Of a stretch of 64,000 nucleotides of DNA, positions 51,930-60,832 are shown in pieces (the stretch's first letter is position 1; each line of letters starts with the position of its first letter). The position numbers and the translations under genes were made by a program. The notes under the pieces were generated by a model. That model worked only from the letters and a program-made list of their open reading frames with translations. It did no database searches and was not told the DNA's origin. The DNA is from an uncultured Pontibacter sp. (lineage in GTDB: Bacteria; Bacteroidota; Bacteroidia; Cytophagales; Hymenobacteraceae): NCBI RefSeq assembly GCF_947495565.1, contig NZ_CANLZM010000009.1, positions 1-64,000 of the forward strand, in the 5' to 3' direction.

Positions 51930-52403
51930 ATGAGCATAAAATTGGACGATAAGCACAAGGCACTGATTGAGAAAATAGGGATTGCCCACGAGGAGAAGGG
52001 GCTGCAGCCGGTGGCAGGACGCATTTTGGGCCTGCTTTACGTTTCGCCACGCCCTGAGCTCACTTTTGATGAGATCCGGGAAACGCTTAACATCAGCAAA
52101 AGCGCCACTTCCACCGCCCTCAACCTGCTCATGCACATCGGCCATATAGATTATACCACTTTCTCCGGCAACCGCAAGCGTTATTTCAGGCTTAAAGTTG
52201 GCAACTGGCGCGACCTGATCCAGGGTGAGATTGAAAAGGTAATCAAAATGAGCCACGTGCTGAAGGAAGTACTGGCTGTGCGCGGCGATGAGACTCCCAC
52301 CTTTAACTGCAGCATTGAAGAGTTTGCAGACTTCATGCAGTTTATGCACAAGGAGTTTCCGGTGCTGCTGCAGCGTTGGGAGCAAACCAAAAATAAAGAG
52401 TAG
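51930..52403 (+). CDS. MarR/GbsR-type transcriptional regulator
   Basis: A 157-residue winged-helix protein. The DNA-binding part is at about 25-80 (GRILGLLYVSPRPELTFDEIRETLNISKSATSTALNLLMHIGHIDYTT, wing FSGNRKRYFRLK). A helical C-terminal dimerisation region follows (GEIEKVIKMSHVLKEVLAV). It resembles GbsR-like MarR proteins. It stands 87 bases upstream of a TolC-adaptor-RND operon, and both its promoter and the following gap hold GTTCT-N8-AGAAC inverted repeats. It is therefore probably an autoregulated repressor of that pump. The ligand is unknown. Confidence 0.87.
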   Translation: MSIKLDDKHKALIEKIGIAHEEKGLQPVAGRILGLLYVSPRPELTFDEIRETLNISKSATSTALNLLMHIGHIDYTTFSGNRKRYFRLKVGNWRDLIQGEIEKVIKMSHVLKEVLAVRGDETPTFNCSIEEFADFMQFMHKEFPVLLQRWEQTKNKE

Positions 52404-52422
52404 CCTCTTTTTTTGACCTATT

Positions 52423-52462
52423 TAGTTCTCTGTTTTCAGAACCAACTATAACTAAAAAGAAC
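52423..52462. promoter_or_regulatory. Second operator-like inverted repeat, upstream of the efflux genes
   Basis: TAGTTCT-N8-AGAACCA (52423-52444) has the same eight-base spacing as the site at 51851. A further AGAAC lies at 52458-52462. The -10 region of the efflux genes probably lies in TTTAATTTTATACA just downstream. Confidence 0.6.
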
Positions 52463-52490
52463 TTAACAAACTGTTTAATTTTATACAACT

Positions 52491-53846
52491 GTGATCAAGA
52501 AATATTTTTTAATCGGCATGATGGCGCTCGTCCTGAAGCCAGCCTTTGCCCAGGAGCCAGCCACTGGCGGACAGGTGCAGGAGCTGACGCTGCAGGAAAG
52601 CATAAAGTATGCGCTGAGCAACAACCAGGATGTTAAAAAAGCGATTTACGACGAGCAGATCGGCACGCAGCAAATCCGGGAGGCCAGAAGCCAGGGACTG
52701 CCACAGGTAAGCGTTTCCGGTGGAGTAGACTACTATCCTGCCCTGCCAACTCAGATTTTACCCGGCGAACTGGCCGGAATGCCTGGTCAGGACATACCTG
52801 TTAAGTTCGGTAAAGACTATAACGCCAACGGCAACGTACGCCTGACGCAGCTGCTCTTTAACCAATCATACTTTGTGGGGCTAAAAGCCGCCAAAACAAC
52901 GCAGGACCTTTACCGCCTGAGAAGAGAAATGGCTGAGGAAGACCTGATCTATAACATCAGTACGGCTTACTACCAGACGCTGCAAACCAAAGAGCAGTTC
53001 GAGAATATTGAGGCTAACCTGCAGCGACTGACGGAACTGGAGCGCATCATGGAGCTGCAGTACCAGAACGACCTGGTGGCCAAGGTGGATGTAAACCGCA
53101 TAAAAGTGAACAAGACAAACCTGCAAAACCAGTTGCAGACCTTAACCACTTCTTTCGAGCAGCAGAAGAACATTCTGAAGTTCTTTATAAACATGCCGCT
53201 GGAGCAGGAAATCGCCCTTACCAATGAAACAGGAGGGATTGACAATGTAGTGACTGAAGCGATAACCGCAGAGCAGGCTGCTGCACAAAAAACGCAGTTC
53301 CAGTTATTGCATACCCAGAAGCAGCTGCAGGGCTACAGCATTAAAAATGTACAGGCTGGCTACTATCCTACTTTGTCTGCTTATGGCCAGTATGGCTATA
53401 ACACCCAACGCGACGAGCTTTTCGGTTCGGACGTGCCGTGGTTTAAGACCTCTGTGGTAGGCCTGCAGGTTAACATCCCGATTTTTGATGGCTTTAGAAA
53501 AGACGCTCAGGTAAAGCAAGGGCAACTGGAGCTAAAGAAAACGGAAGAAGATATCTCCAAGCTGGAGACAAACACGGCTGTTGAACTGACAAACGCGCTT
53601 GCCCAACTACAGAACAGCGAAAGCTCCATTGAGGTGCAGCGACAGAATGTAGACCTGGCGCAAGAGGTATACAACACAACCAATGACCGGTACAAGGAAG
53701 GCATTTCGCCACTCACCGACCTGCTGGAAGCAGAGGTAAGCCTACGCGAGGCCAAGACAAACCTTAACAACGAGAACCTGAAGTATAAAATAGCCCAGCT
53801 GAACTATCTGAAAGCCAGAGGCGAGTTACAAATATTAACACAATAA
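52491..53846 (+). CDS. TolC-family outer-membrane efflux channel
   Basis: A 451-residue TolC protein with a GTG start. The signal peptide (IKKYFLIGMMALVLKPAFAQ) needs this start, because the next ATG is at codon 10. Both coiled-coil repeats are complete, with the H3-H4 turn LQYQNDLVAKVDVNRIKVNKTNLQNQL and the H7-H8 turn NDRYKEGISPLTDLLEAEVSLREAKTNL. It is first in a three-gene pump operon, with the adaptor 20 bases downstream. Confidence 0.93.
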   Translation: MIKKYFLIGMMALVLKPAFAQEPATGGQVQELTLQESIKYALSNNQDVKKAIYDEQIGTQQIREARSQGLPQVSVSGGVDYYPALPTQILPGELAGMPGQDIPVKFGKDYNANGNVRLTQLLFNQSYFVGLKAAKTTQDLYRLRREMAEEDLIYNISTAYYQTLQTKEQFENIEANLQRLTELERIMELQYQNDLVAKVDVNRIKVNKTNLQNQLQTLTTSFEQQKNILKFFINMPLEQEIALTNETGGIDNVVTEAITAEQAAAQKTQFQLLHTQKQLQGYSIKNVQAGYYPTLSAYGQYGYNTQRDELFGSDVPWFKTSVVGLQVNIPIFDGFRKDAQVKQGQLELKKTEEDISKLETNTAVELTNALAQLQNSESSIEVQRQNVDLAQEVYNTTNDRYKEGISPLTDLLEAEVSLREAKTNLNNENLKYKIAQLNYLKARGELQILTQ

Positions 53847-53866
53847 GACACACACCACAAACACAA

Positions 53867-54922
53867 ATGAAAAAGGTAATTTATATCATAGCAGTACTGG
53901 CAGTTTTAGGGCTCATTGGTTACAAACTGATGAGCAACAAAGAGCAGATGGCCGCAAACGCAGCTGTAGCCGAGATTAAGAGTGATGCTATTCCGGTGGG
54001 TATTACAGAGGTTAAATCCGCCAAACTTGACAAATCGTTTACGGCGCAGGGTAACTTCGCTCCTATCCAGAGCCTGACGCTTCTATCGGAAACGCAGGGC
54101 CAGATACAGCGTGTTCTGAAGCGCAAGGGCGATAAGGTGAATGTTGGGGAACTGCTGCTGCAGGTAGAGAGCAACACCATGGCTGCGGATTTGGCTACAG
54201 CCCAGACTAACGCTCAAAAAGCTCAAAGAGATCTGGAGCGTTTCGAGAACCTGGCCGCCGGCGACGCTATTACTAAAAGACAACTGGAAGAAGCCCGTTT
54301 AGCCGCTAAGTCTACGCAGGCGCAGTTGGTAGCAGCCCGTCAGCGCTTGAACAAAACACGTATCACAGCCCCAATCAGCGGCGAGATAAATGAGATCTAT
54401 GTAGAGGTAGGTTCTTACCTGAACGCAGGCACGAAGCTATACGACATTGTAAACGTGGATAAACTGAAGCTAAAAGTGAAAGCATCGGAAAGCGAAGTGC
54501 TCCTGATCAACAAAGGCGATAAGGTAACGGTGAAAGCAGATGCAGGTGCAGGCCAGGAGTATGAAGGCACTGTTACTGCCATCGCTGCGCAAGCCGACCC
54601 AACCCTGAAGTTTGATGTGGAAGTGGAAGTGAAAAACGCCGCCAACAACAACCTGAGAGCCGGTATGTATGGCACTGCATACTTTGAAGTAGCCGACCAG
54701 CGCGAGGCCATGCTGTTGCCGCGTGAAGCCATTGTAGGAAGCATTCAGAACCCGAACGTGTATGTGGTGAAAGACGGAAAAGCCTTCAGCCGCCAGGTGA
54801 AGGTAGGTATTGTGACCCAAAACCAGGTAGAGATACTGGATGGCGTTAAGCCGGGCGAGAAGATTGTACAGAGCGGCCAGATCAACCTTCGCGAAGGTAT
54901 GAAAGTGACTGTGCTGAAGTAA
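53867..54922 (+). CDS. RND pump periplasmic adaptor (HlyD/MFP family)
   Basis: A 351-residue membrane-fusion protein anchored by an N-terminal helix (VIYIIAVLAVLGLIGYKLM). The lipoyl halves are at about 62-95 and 160-195 (GQIQRVLKRKGDKVNVGELLLQVES, RITAPISGEINEIYVEVGSYLNAG). A coiled-coil hairpin lies between them (AQRDLERFENLAAGDAITKRQLEEA), and the beta-barrel and membrane-proximal domains follow. It has no metal-binding head, unlike the CusB-like adaptor, which fits a multidrug or lipophile pump. It links the TolC protein and the RND pump encoded on either side. Confidence 0.93.
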   Translation: MKKVIYIIAVLAVLGLIGYKLMSNKEQMAANAAVAEIKSDAIPVGITEVKSAKLDKSFTAQGNFAPIQSLTLLSETQGQIQRVLKRKGDKVNVGELLLQVESNTMAADLATAQTNAQKAQRDLERFENLAAGDAITKRQLEEARLAAKSTQAQLVAARQRLNKTRITAPISGEINEIYVEVGSYLNAGTKLYDIVNVDKLKLKVKASESEVLLINKGDKVTVKADAGAGQEYEGTVTAIAAQADPTLKFDVEVEVKNAANNNLRAGMYGTAYFEVADQREAMLLPREAIVGSIQNPNVYVVKDGKAFSRQVKVGIVTQNQVEILDGVKPGEKIVQSGQINLREGMKVTVLK

Positions 54923-54972
54923 ACAGTTAATTGTTTGCTCTTTCGGATTTGCAATCAGAAAGTATAGCTGCC

Positions 54973-55019
54973 GCGGATTTGCAAATCCGCTACTATAAAA
55001 GCTCCGGATTGCAAATCCG
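54973..55019. repeat. Pair of TTGCAA palindromes between adaptor and pump genes
   Basis: GCGGATTTGCAAATCCGC (54973-54990) is a perfect 18-base palindrome. CGGATTGCAAATCCG (55005-55019) is the same element with one T deleted. They share the TTGCAA centre of the nuo-operon elements. Confidence 0.75.
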
Positions 55020-55062
55020 AAGCAGCATGAAGAAAAACTTCTTTCTTAAGAGAATTTAGAAA

Positions 55063-58000
55063 ATGAATATAACCAAATTATCGATACAGCGATCAACCCT
55101 GGTGGTGGTGGTATTTACCGTCCTCACGCTACTCGGGATTGTCAGCTACCAATCGCTGAACTATGAGCTTTTACCGAAGTTCAGCCCACCGGTGCTTACA
55201 GTAAGTACCATTTATCCGGGTGCTTCGCCTAACGAGGTAGAGAACTCAGTAACGAAGGAGATTGAAGAAGCACTCTCGTCGTTGGAAAACGTGAAGGAAA
55301 TGAACAGTACCTCTTTGGAAAGCTTTTCTATCATCACGATCCAGCTGAACCAGGGTACGGACGTAGACTTGAGCTTACAGGATGCGCAGCGTAAGATCAA
55401 TACGATTTTATCAAAACTTCCGGAGGATGCCGATGCGCCCACCCTGAACAAGTTCGACTTCGACGACCTGCCGATTATCAAGATGGGTGCTACGGCCAAC
55501 ATGTCGGCAACAGAATTCTATGACCTAATCGACAAAAAGATCAAGCCGGAGCTTTCGAGAGTGCCGGGTATGGCGGCTATCAAAGTATTGGGTGGCCAGG
55601 AGCGTGAGATCAAGGTAAACATCGACGCCAATAAACTGGAGGCTTATAACCTTTCTATCCTGCAAGTGCAGCAGAAAATCCGCAACTCCAACCTCGACTT
55701 CCCTACAGGTAAGATTAAGCAGGAAAGCGGTCAGACGCAGATTCGTTTGGCTGGTAAATTCCAGTCTCTGGACCAGCTGCGCAACCTGATCGTACGCGAA
55801 GACCAGAACGGTATTGTGCGTTTGTCTGATGTGGCCGAGGTACAGGATACGCAGAAGGACGTGGAAGTACTGACGCGTGTAAACCAGAAAGCCTCTGTGG
55901 GTATTACCATCCAGAAGCAGTCGGATGCCAACGCCGTGGAAGTAAGCCGCCTGACAAAGGAAGCGCTTGCAAAATTGGAGCAATCCTATGCTGACCAAGG
56001 CCTGAGCTTTGAAATTGCCAGCGACTCCTCCGACTTTACCCTGGAGGCTGCCGACTCTGTGATGCACGACTTGGTAATTGCGATTATACTTGTGGCCGTG
56101 GTGATGCTCTTGTTCCTGCACTCGCTGCGTAACGCCGTGATCGTGATGATCTCTATTCCGGCATCTTTGGTGGCTACGTTTATAGCCATGTATTTGCTGG
56201 GTTACTCGCTTAACCTGATGTCTTTGCTGGCACTATCGCTGGTGGTGGGTATACTTGTGGACGATGCCATTGTGGTAATTGAAAACATTCACCGCCACAT
56301 GGAGATGGGCAAAAAAGCGGCGCAGGCTGCTTACGACGGTATCCGTGAAATTATGGCTACGGTAACGTCTATCACACTTGTAATTGTGGTAGTGTTCATC
56401 CCGATTGCCCTTTCTTCAGGCCTGGTATCGGACATTCTGCGTCAGTTTGCCGTGGTAGTGGCGATTTCTACAATGATTTCCCTGTTCGTGGCTTTCACGC
56501 TGATTCCGTTGCTGGCCAGCCGTTTCTCGCGCCTGGAGCATGTATCTGATAAGAACATCTTTGGAAGGTTTATACTTTCATTCGAGCGCTTCCTGGATAG
56601 AATCATCGACGGCTTTATAGCTGCTCTAAAGTGGGCGTTCAACCATAAGTTCATCACGTTAGCCTTAACCTTTGTGCTGCTGATTGCCTCATTCATGCTG
56701 GTGCCGTTCGGCTTTATCGGTTCAGAATTTATACCTGCCGGTGACCGTGGTGAAGTAAGCTTGCAGCTGGAGTTGCCGAAGAACGCGACTGTGGAGCAGA
56801 CTAATTTGGCTACAAAGCAGGTAGAAGCATTTCTGCAGTCTAAACCTGAAGTAAAAAGAATATTTACCACCGTAGGTACAACTACCTCGGCTCAGGCAGG
56901 CCAGAATACAGCCTACAAATCAGATGTATCGGTTACGCTGGTAGACGTGAAGGAGCGTGATTTCAGCACCGACCAGTTCAGCCGCCAGGCCAAAGCCGAT
57001 ATCGAGAGCAAGTTTCCGGATGTGGAAGTAACGCCGGTTCCGGTTGGTTTAGTAGGTAATTCTCAGGCACCGATCCAGATCATCGTGTCAGGTTCCAGCC
57101 TGGACTCTGTGATGGCTTTCTCAGAAAAGCTGATGGCGATTACGGAAAGTATACAGGGTACAGCCGACGTGGACATGTCTGTAGAAGGCGGTAACCCGGA
57201 GATTGAAGTGGTAGTGGACCGTGATAAGATGGCGAATGTTGGCCTGTCGCTGGAGAACGTGGGTGCGAGTATGCAGCTTGCCTTCAGCGGCAACTCTGAT
57301 GTTACCTTCCGTTCCGGCACCGAAGATTACGATATCAACATCCGCCTGGACGAATTCGACCGCCGCAGCGTAACCGACATTGGCAACCTGCCTTTCGTGA
57401 ACAACCAAGGGCAACTGGTGCGCCTGGCGCAGTTCGCCGACATCCGCCAGTCTACTGGTCCGTCGCAGCTGGAGCGTTACAACCGTGTAACTTCGGTTAA
57501 AGTAGAGTCGCAGGTAATCGGTCGTCCGTCAGGTTCGGTAGGTGCCGATATTCAGGCCAAGGTGGCCGAGATTGACATACCTGCCGGTGTGAGCATCGAT
57601 TATGGCGGCGACCTGAAAAACCAGAGCGAAGGTTTCGGTACGCTGGGACTTGCTTTGCTGGCCTCGATCATCTTCGTGTACCTGATCATGGTGGCGCTCT
57701 ACGACTCATACGTGTATCCGCTGGTGGTACTGTTCTCTATCCCGCTCGCTATCATCGGTGCCTTGCTTGCCCTGGCACTGGCGGCTCAGTCGTTGAGTAT
57801 CTTCTCTATACTTGGTATTATCATGATGATTGGTCTGGTAGCGAAGAACGCGATTATGGTGGTGGACTTTACAAACAAGCTGAAAGATGAAGGCGTGTAT
57901 GTAAAAGACGCCCTGGTTGAAGCTGTTCGTATCCGTTTCCGCCCGATCCTGATGACAACGCTGGCCATGGTGATTGGTATGTTGCCGATTGCGCTGGCAG

Positions 58001-58242
58001 GTGGCTCGGTGGCCGCTACTAAAAACGGTCTGGCCTGGGCTTTGATCGGCGGCTTGAGCTCTTCAATGTTCCTTACCTTGATTGTGGTGCCGATTATCTA
58101 CTACGGCTTCGACCGTATACTTGCCAAATTTGGCCTCGATAAGAAAACCGTAATCGAGCTGGAAGATAAGTCGTTGGAAGAACTGGAGCACGAAACCAAA
58201 GCGCTGGAAGACCAGAAGATGGCGCATGAGTTTGCACACTAA
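55063..58242 (+). CDS. AcrB-type (HAE1/HAE2-like) RND efflux pump
   Basis: A 1059-residue, 12-helix proton antiporter. The N-terminus, ITKLSIQRSTLVVVVFTVLTLLG, is the first helix. GASPNEVENSVTKEIEEALSSLENVKEM is porter-domain sequence. The proton-relay aspartates are in helix 4: LVVGILVDDAIVVIENIHRHME. The helix 10-11 region is IIMMIGLVAKNAIMVVDFTNKLKDEG, with the relay Lys in LVAKNAI. The C-terminal tail is acidic and helical (ELEDKSLEELEHETKALEDQK). With the upstream TolC and adaptor it forms a complete tripartite pump, probably controlled by the MarR-family gene at 51930. Substrates unknown. Confidence 0.94.
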   Translation: MNITKLSIQRSTLVVVVFTVLTLLGIVSYQSLNYELLPKFSPPVLTVSTIYPGASPNEVENSVTKEIEEALSSLENVKEMNSTSLESFSIITIQLNQGTDVDLSLQDAQRKINTILSKLPEDADAPTLNKFDFDDLPIIKMGATANMSATEFYDLIDKKIKPELSRVPGMAAIKVLGGQEREIKVNIDANKLEAYNLSILQVQQKIRNSNLDFPTGKIKQESGQTQIRLAGKFQSLDQLRNLIVREDQNGIVRLSDVAEVQDTQKDVEVLTRVNQKASVGITIQKQSDANAVEVSRLTKEALAKLEQSYADQGLSFEIASDSSDFTLEAADSVMHDLVIAIILVAVVMLLFLHSLRNAVIVMISIPASLVATFIAMYLLGYSLNLMSLLALSLVVGILVDDAIVVIENIHRHMEMGKKAAQAAYDGIREIMATVTSITLVIVVVFIPIALSSGLVSDILRQFAVVVAISTMISLFVAFTLIPLLASRFSRLEHVSDKNIFGRFILSFERFLDRIIDGFIAALKWAFNHKFITLALTFVLLIASFMLVPFGFIGSEFIPAGDRGEVSLQLELPKNATVEQTNLATKQVEAFLQSKPEVKRIFTTVGTTTSAQAGQNTAYKSDVSVTLVDVKERDFSTDQFSRQAKADIESKFPDVEVTPVPVGLVGNSQAPIQIIVSGSSLDSVMAFSEKLMAITESIQGTADVDMSVEGGNPEIEVVVDRDKMANVGLSLENVGASMQLAFSGNSDVTFRSGTEDYDINIRLDEFDRRSVTDIGNLPFVNNQGQLVRLAQFADIRQSTGPSQLERYNRVTSVKVESQVIGRPSGSVGADIQAKVAEIDIPAGVSIDYGGDLKNQSEGFGTLGLALLASIIFVYLIMVALYDSYVYPLVVLFSIPLAIIGALLALALAAQSLSIFSILGIIMMIGLVAKNAIMVVDFTNKLKDEGVYVKDALVEAVRIRFRPILMTTLAMVIGMLPIALAGGSVAATKNGLAWALIGGLSSSMFLTLIVVPIIYYGFDRILAKFGLDKKTVIELEDKSLEELEHETKALEDQKMAHEFAH

Positions 58243-58375
58243 GTAATTACTTTCTATTCATATTTGACTGTTTAGTGGTAGGATTGTGGAGGCTTCTGGC
58301 TTTCACAATCCTTTAACCACACTCGCTGCTAAGGAAAGGCAGCAGGCAATATTTCTCCATTAACTCTTACATGCC

Positions 58376-58636
58376 ATGACTAATGTGATCCCAAATACAC
58401 AGGCAATTCAAAACGAAGTGGTTAACATTATCACTTCCATTACCAAAATCAACCCAAACAGGCTACTGAAAGTCCGCGACCTCACCAGTCTGGGGCTTGA
58501 TATTATCGATGTGGTGGACATAATCCTGAAAGTGGAGAAAACCTACCAGCTTACAATACCTGACGAGGTGCCGGTTTATACTGTTGATGACTTTGTGAAC
58601 TATGTTTACAGCCATAGTGCCAAGCAAGCCAGCTAG
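58376..58636 (+). CDS. Acyl-carrier-like protein lacking the phosphopantetheine serine
   Basis: An 86-residue protein with the length and four-helix pattern of acyl carrier proteins. Helix 2 and its surroundings (TSLGLDIIDVVDIILKVEKTYQLTIPDE) match the carrier consensus L-G-x-D-S-L-D-x-V-E and the following ..I-P-D-E. The serine that carries 4'-phosphopantetheine is replaced: the motif reads D42-I43-I44 instead of D-S-L (codon ATT at 58502). It therefore cannot be an ordinary carrier. It may be a scaffold or regulatory homologue. It stands alone after the pump operon and before a strong terminator. Confidence 0.8.
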   Translation: MTNVIPNTQAIQNEVVNIITSITKINPNRLLKVRDLTSLGLDIIDVVDIILKVEKTYQLTIPDEVPVYTVDDFVNYVYSHSAKQAS

Positions 58637-58653
58637 AAGCCGTAGAAAATCAC

Positions 58654-58708
58654 ATAAAACCAGAAAGGGAGCCGCAGTTTATACTTGCGGCTCCCTTTCT
58701 GGTTTTAT
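58654..58708. terminator. Bidirectional 23-bp terminator hairpin
   Basis: Perfect 23-base arms (58654-58676 and 58686-58708) have a nine-base loop (GTTTATACT). A- and T-rich bases at the foot make it work for the ACP-like gene and for the convergent metallophosphoesterase gene. The loop is a copy of the window-wide motif. Confidence 0.9.
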
Positions 58709-58760
58709 ACATCCTGTTTATACTTTGTGCAAAGTATAAATCTCAAATTTAACTTCTGAT

Positions 58761-59504
58761 TTATACTTCAAAAATAAAGAATGGCGGATCGTAGCCTTCT
58801 TTCTGAAGTATGGGCTTGGATACATTGAATACTTTTACGCCTTTCGATGTTTCGCCCTCCAGCGTACCGATGTGCGCATGCCCGTGAAAAGCGGCTACAA
58901 CCTCGCGTCTGTTAATCGGTTCGGCCAGGCGCGATGATCCAAGGAACGGGAAAATCTGTTCGGGCTCCCCAATTATCGTAGCTTTTATAGGAGCGTAATG
59001 CAGCACCGCAATCTTTTTTACGTCCACGGTATCGCTGTCTATTCGAGAGAGGGCACCGTCTAGTTTCAGAGCTTCGTCCACGGCCTCCTGCACAAACTGC
59101 TTAATCATCGGCTCGCCAAACATGCCTAGCATGCTGTTATCAAAGCCGCCGCCAAAGCCTTTTACGCCGGCAAAGCCCACATTCCCAATCACCACACTGT
59201 CGCCATCCAGCATGTGCACGTTCTGCTTTATCAGCACTTTGCGTATGGCTTTCTGGTTATCGCGCTCATAATCGTGGTTACCGAGCACAGCCACAACCGG
59301 AATACTGCAGGACTTCAGCTCCTCTGCCAGCACCTCTGCCTCTGCAGTGCGTCCTGTATCTGTCAGGTCTCCGCAAAGCAGCAGCACATCCGCCTCTTCT
59401 GATACTTTCGTAAAATATTCTTCGTACTTCCCGCGGTCCGTCTCCCGCACATGTATATCCCCTACTGCCGCAATTCTGGTTTTTTTCTCCTTTTTTGTAG
59501 CCAT
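58761..59504 (-). CDS. Calcineurin-like metallophosphoesterase
   Basis: A 247-residue two-metal phosphoesterase. The five signature blocks are GDIHVRE (near 15), LCGDLTDTG (near 43), LGNHDYERD (near 74), LHYAPIK (His near 168) and FHGHAHIG (near 208). It has no signal peptide, so it is cytoplasmic. Substrate unknown; the family covers phosphodiesterases of nucleotides, lipids and proteins. The gene starts six bases after the stop of the nucleotidyltransferase gene, so both belong to one minus-strand operon. Confidence 0.9.
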   Translation of the reverse strand: MATKKEKKTRIAAVGDIHVRETDRGKYEEYFTKVSEEADVLLLCGDLTDTGRTAEAEVLAEELKSCSIPVVAVLGNHDYERDNQKAIRKVLIKQNVHMLDGDSVVIGNVGFAGVKGFGGGFDNSMLGMFGEPMIKQFVQEAVDEALKLDGALSRIDSDTVDVKKIAVLHYAPIKATIIGEPEQIFPFLGSSRLAEPINRREVVAAFHGHAHIGTLEGETSKGVKVFNVSKPILQKEGYDPPFFIFEV

Positions 59505-59510
59505 GTGTTT

Positions 59511-60266
59511 TTATACTGATCTGATGGTAACTACTTTAAAGTCCCAATCGGTGATGTCTATTTTGTACTGCGTTTGGTCTATGAGAGGGCCGCGACAAAT
59601 CTTTTCTATAGGCGCTGGCATCTCCAGCTCGGCCTGTGCACGCATAAACAGCTCATCAAACAGCCACTTCGGAATAATATCGCGCTCTGATGGATACACA
59701 AACTGAAAAGAAAGCAATTGCGCCAGCAGCAGCTGCCAGTGTGTTTCCATGTGCTGCCACAGCCATTTCCAGTCTAACCTATCGCCGTAGCGAAGTATGA
59801 TGTGGTTGATATCAGCCCCATCGTAACGCTCCCTGTTCTGCACATACAGCTTCGACCAGATAAGGGTTTCTGCAGGTATCACTTTCACCTTAACTCCAAG
59901 CAGTTCGCTTTGGGTGGAGCGCTCAAACCAGCTATCGTCCACGGCGCAGTGGTTTCCGGGGTTGTTAAAGATGATATCCATAAAGTGCTCCCCTCTTATA
60001 GCCTTCGCCAGCCAGCGTATGTCTGTAAGTTCGGTGTCGTAGCCGTTTTCCTTGAAAGCTTTCAGGATGGCTGGTGTGTCACTTCCTTTGCAGAATACAT
60101 CCAGGTCTTTTGTATCGCGCATAATATCGGTGTACAGGCGCAGGGCAAAGCCACCTCCCACCATAAAATCTGTATTGCTCTCCGCCATAATTCCGAGGGC
60201 TTCACGGTAAAAATCGTGCGCAGCCTGGCGGTGAATTCCTCCTTGTAGTTCTATTACTTTAGCCAT
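59511..60266 (-). CDS. Nucleotidyltransferase-like protein
   Basis: A 251-residue protein with a polymerase-beta-like nucleotidyltransferase core. MVGGGFALRLYTDIMRDTKDLDVFC (near 35-59) holds the GG helix and the D-x-D metal-binding pair, and HFMDIIFNNPG (near 93) the third acidic residue. The following region (ETLIWSKLYVQNRERYDGADINHIIL) matches the AbiEii-like/nucleotidyltransferase fold seen in several uncharacterised families. It is first in an operon with a metallophosphoesterase. A transfer-and-remove pair acting on a nucleotide modification is an attractive but unproven idea. No abortive-infection partner gene is visible nearby. Confidence 0.82.
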   Translation of the reverse strand: MAKVIELQGGIHRQAAHDFYREALGIMAESNTDFMVGGGFALRLYTDIMRDTKDLDVFCKGSDTPAILKAFKENGYDTELTDIRWLAKAIRGEHFMDIIFNNPGNHCAVDDSWFERSTQSELLGVKVKVIPAETLIWSKLYVQNRERYDGADINHIILRYGDRLDWKWLWQHMETHWQLLLAQLLSFQFVYPSERDIIPKWLFDELFMRAQAELEMPAPIEKICRGPLIDQTQYKIDITDWDFKVVTIRSV

Positions 60267-60832
60267 TATGGTTTGTTTTCTGAATTAGACTAAAGCAGCC
60301 GCATCAGCGTGCTGCAGCTGGCTAAGGTGCGCGCTGCCTTGGAAGCAGCTGTTTAATTGTGCGTTCACCAAAGCAGCGTAAAGTTCTTGTACTACCTTAC
60401 AGGCCTGTTGGTTGCCTGCTTTTGAACAAATAATGAGCTTGAGAACCTATCAAGGCAATAACACATGTTTCACCTCATTAAAAATTGCACAATATAAAGT
60501 ATGATTATTTTAAACGCTTAGCGGTAACGTAGAAAGGAATGTTAAAGTGGCAAGTTTCTATACGCAACACAGATTTTATAATGGTGCTCAGTATGGCGTT
60601 GATGACTGTTTAAAATTACCTCAGCCACCTTTCATTTTTGAAAGGAAGATTAGCGGATTATTGGCCTAAAAACTCAGAAAAAACAACACCTGCCTCAAAG
60701 GCTTCGGCACATGCCTTATACTTCCCGGACCTGCTCCCCTAAGAATACTGGAACCAAATTGGCTCAACCCATGCTGCGCCTTTCCGTTAAGAGTATAGAG
60801 TAAATTGCTTGTAAAATTTAAACCAGAAAGCT
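60267..60832. other. Long gene-free spacer
   Basis: A 566-base spacer between divergent genes. I found only short, unconvincing open frames (for example about 41 codons from a GTG near 60546). There is no tRNA or structured RNA that I recognise. The start of the next gene is at 60833. Confidence 0.45.

Noticed and set aside
60546-60670. Short GTG-initiated frame of about 41 codons
   Set aside because: No promoter, ribosome-binding site or recognisable composition; cannot be told from chance.
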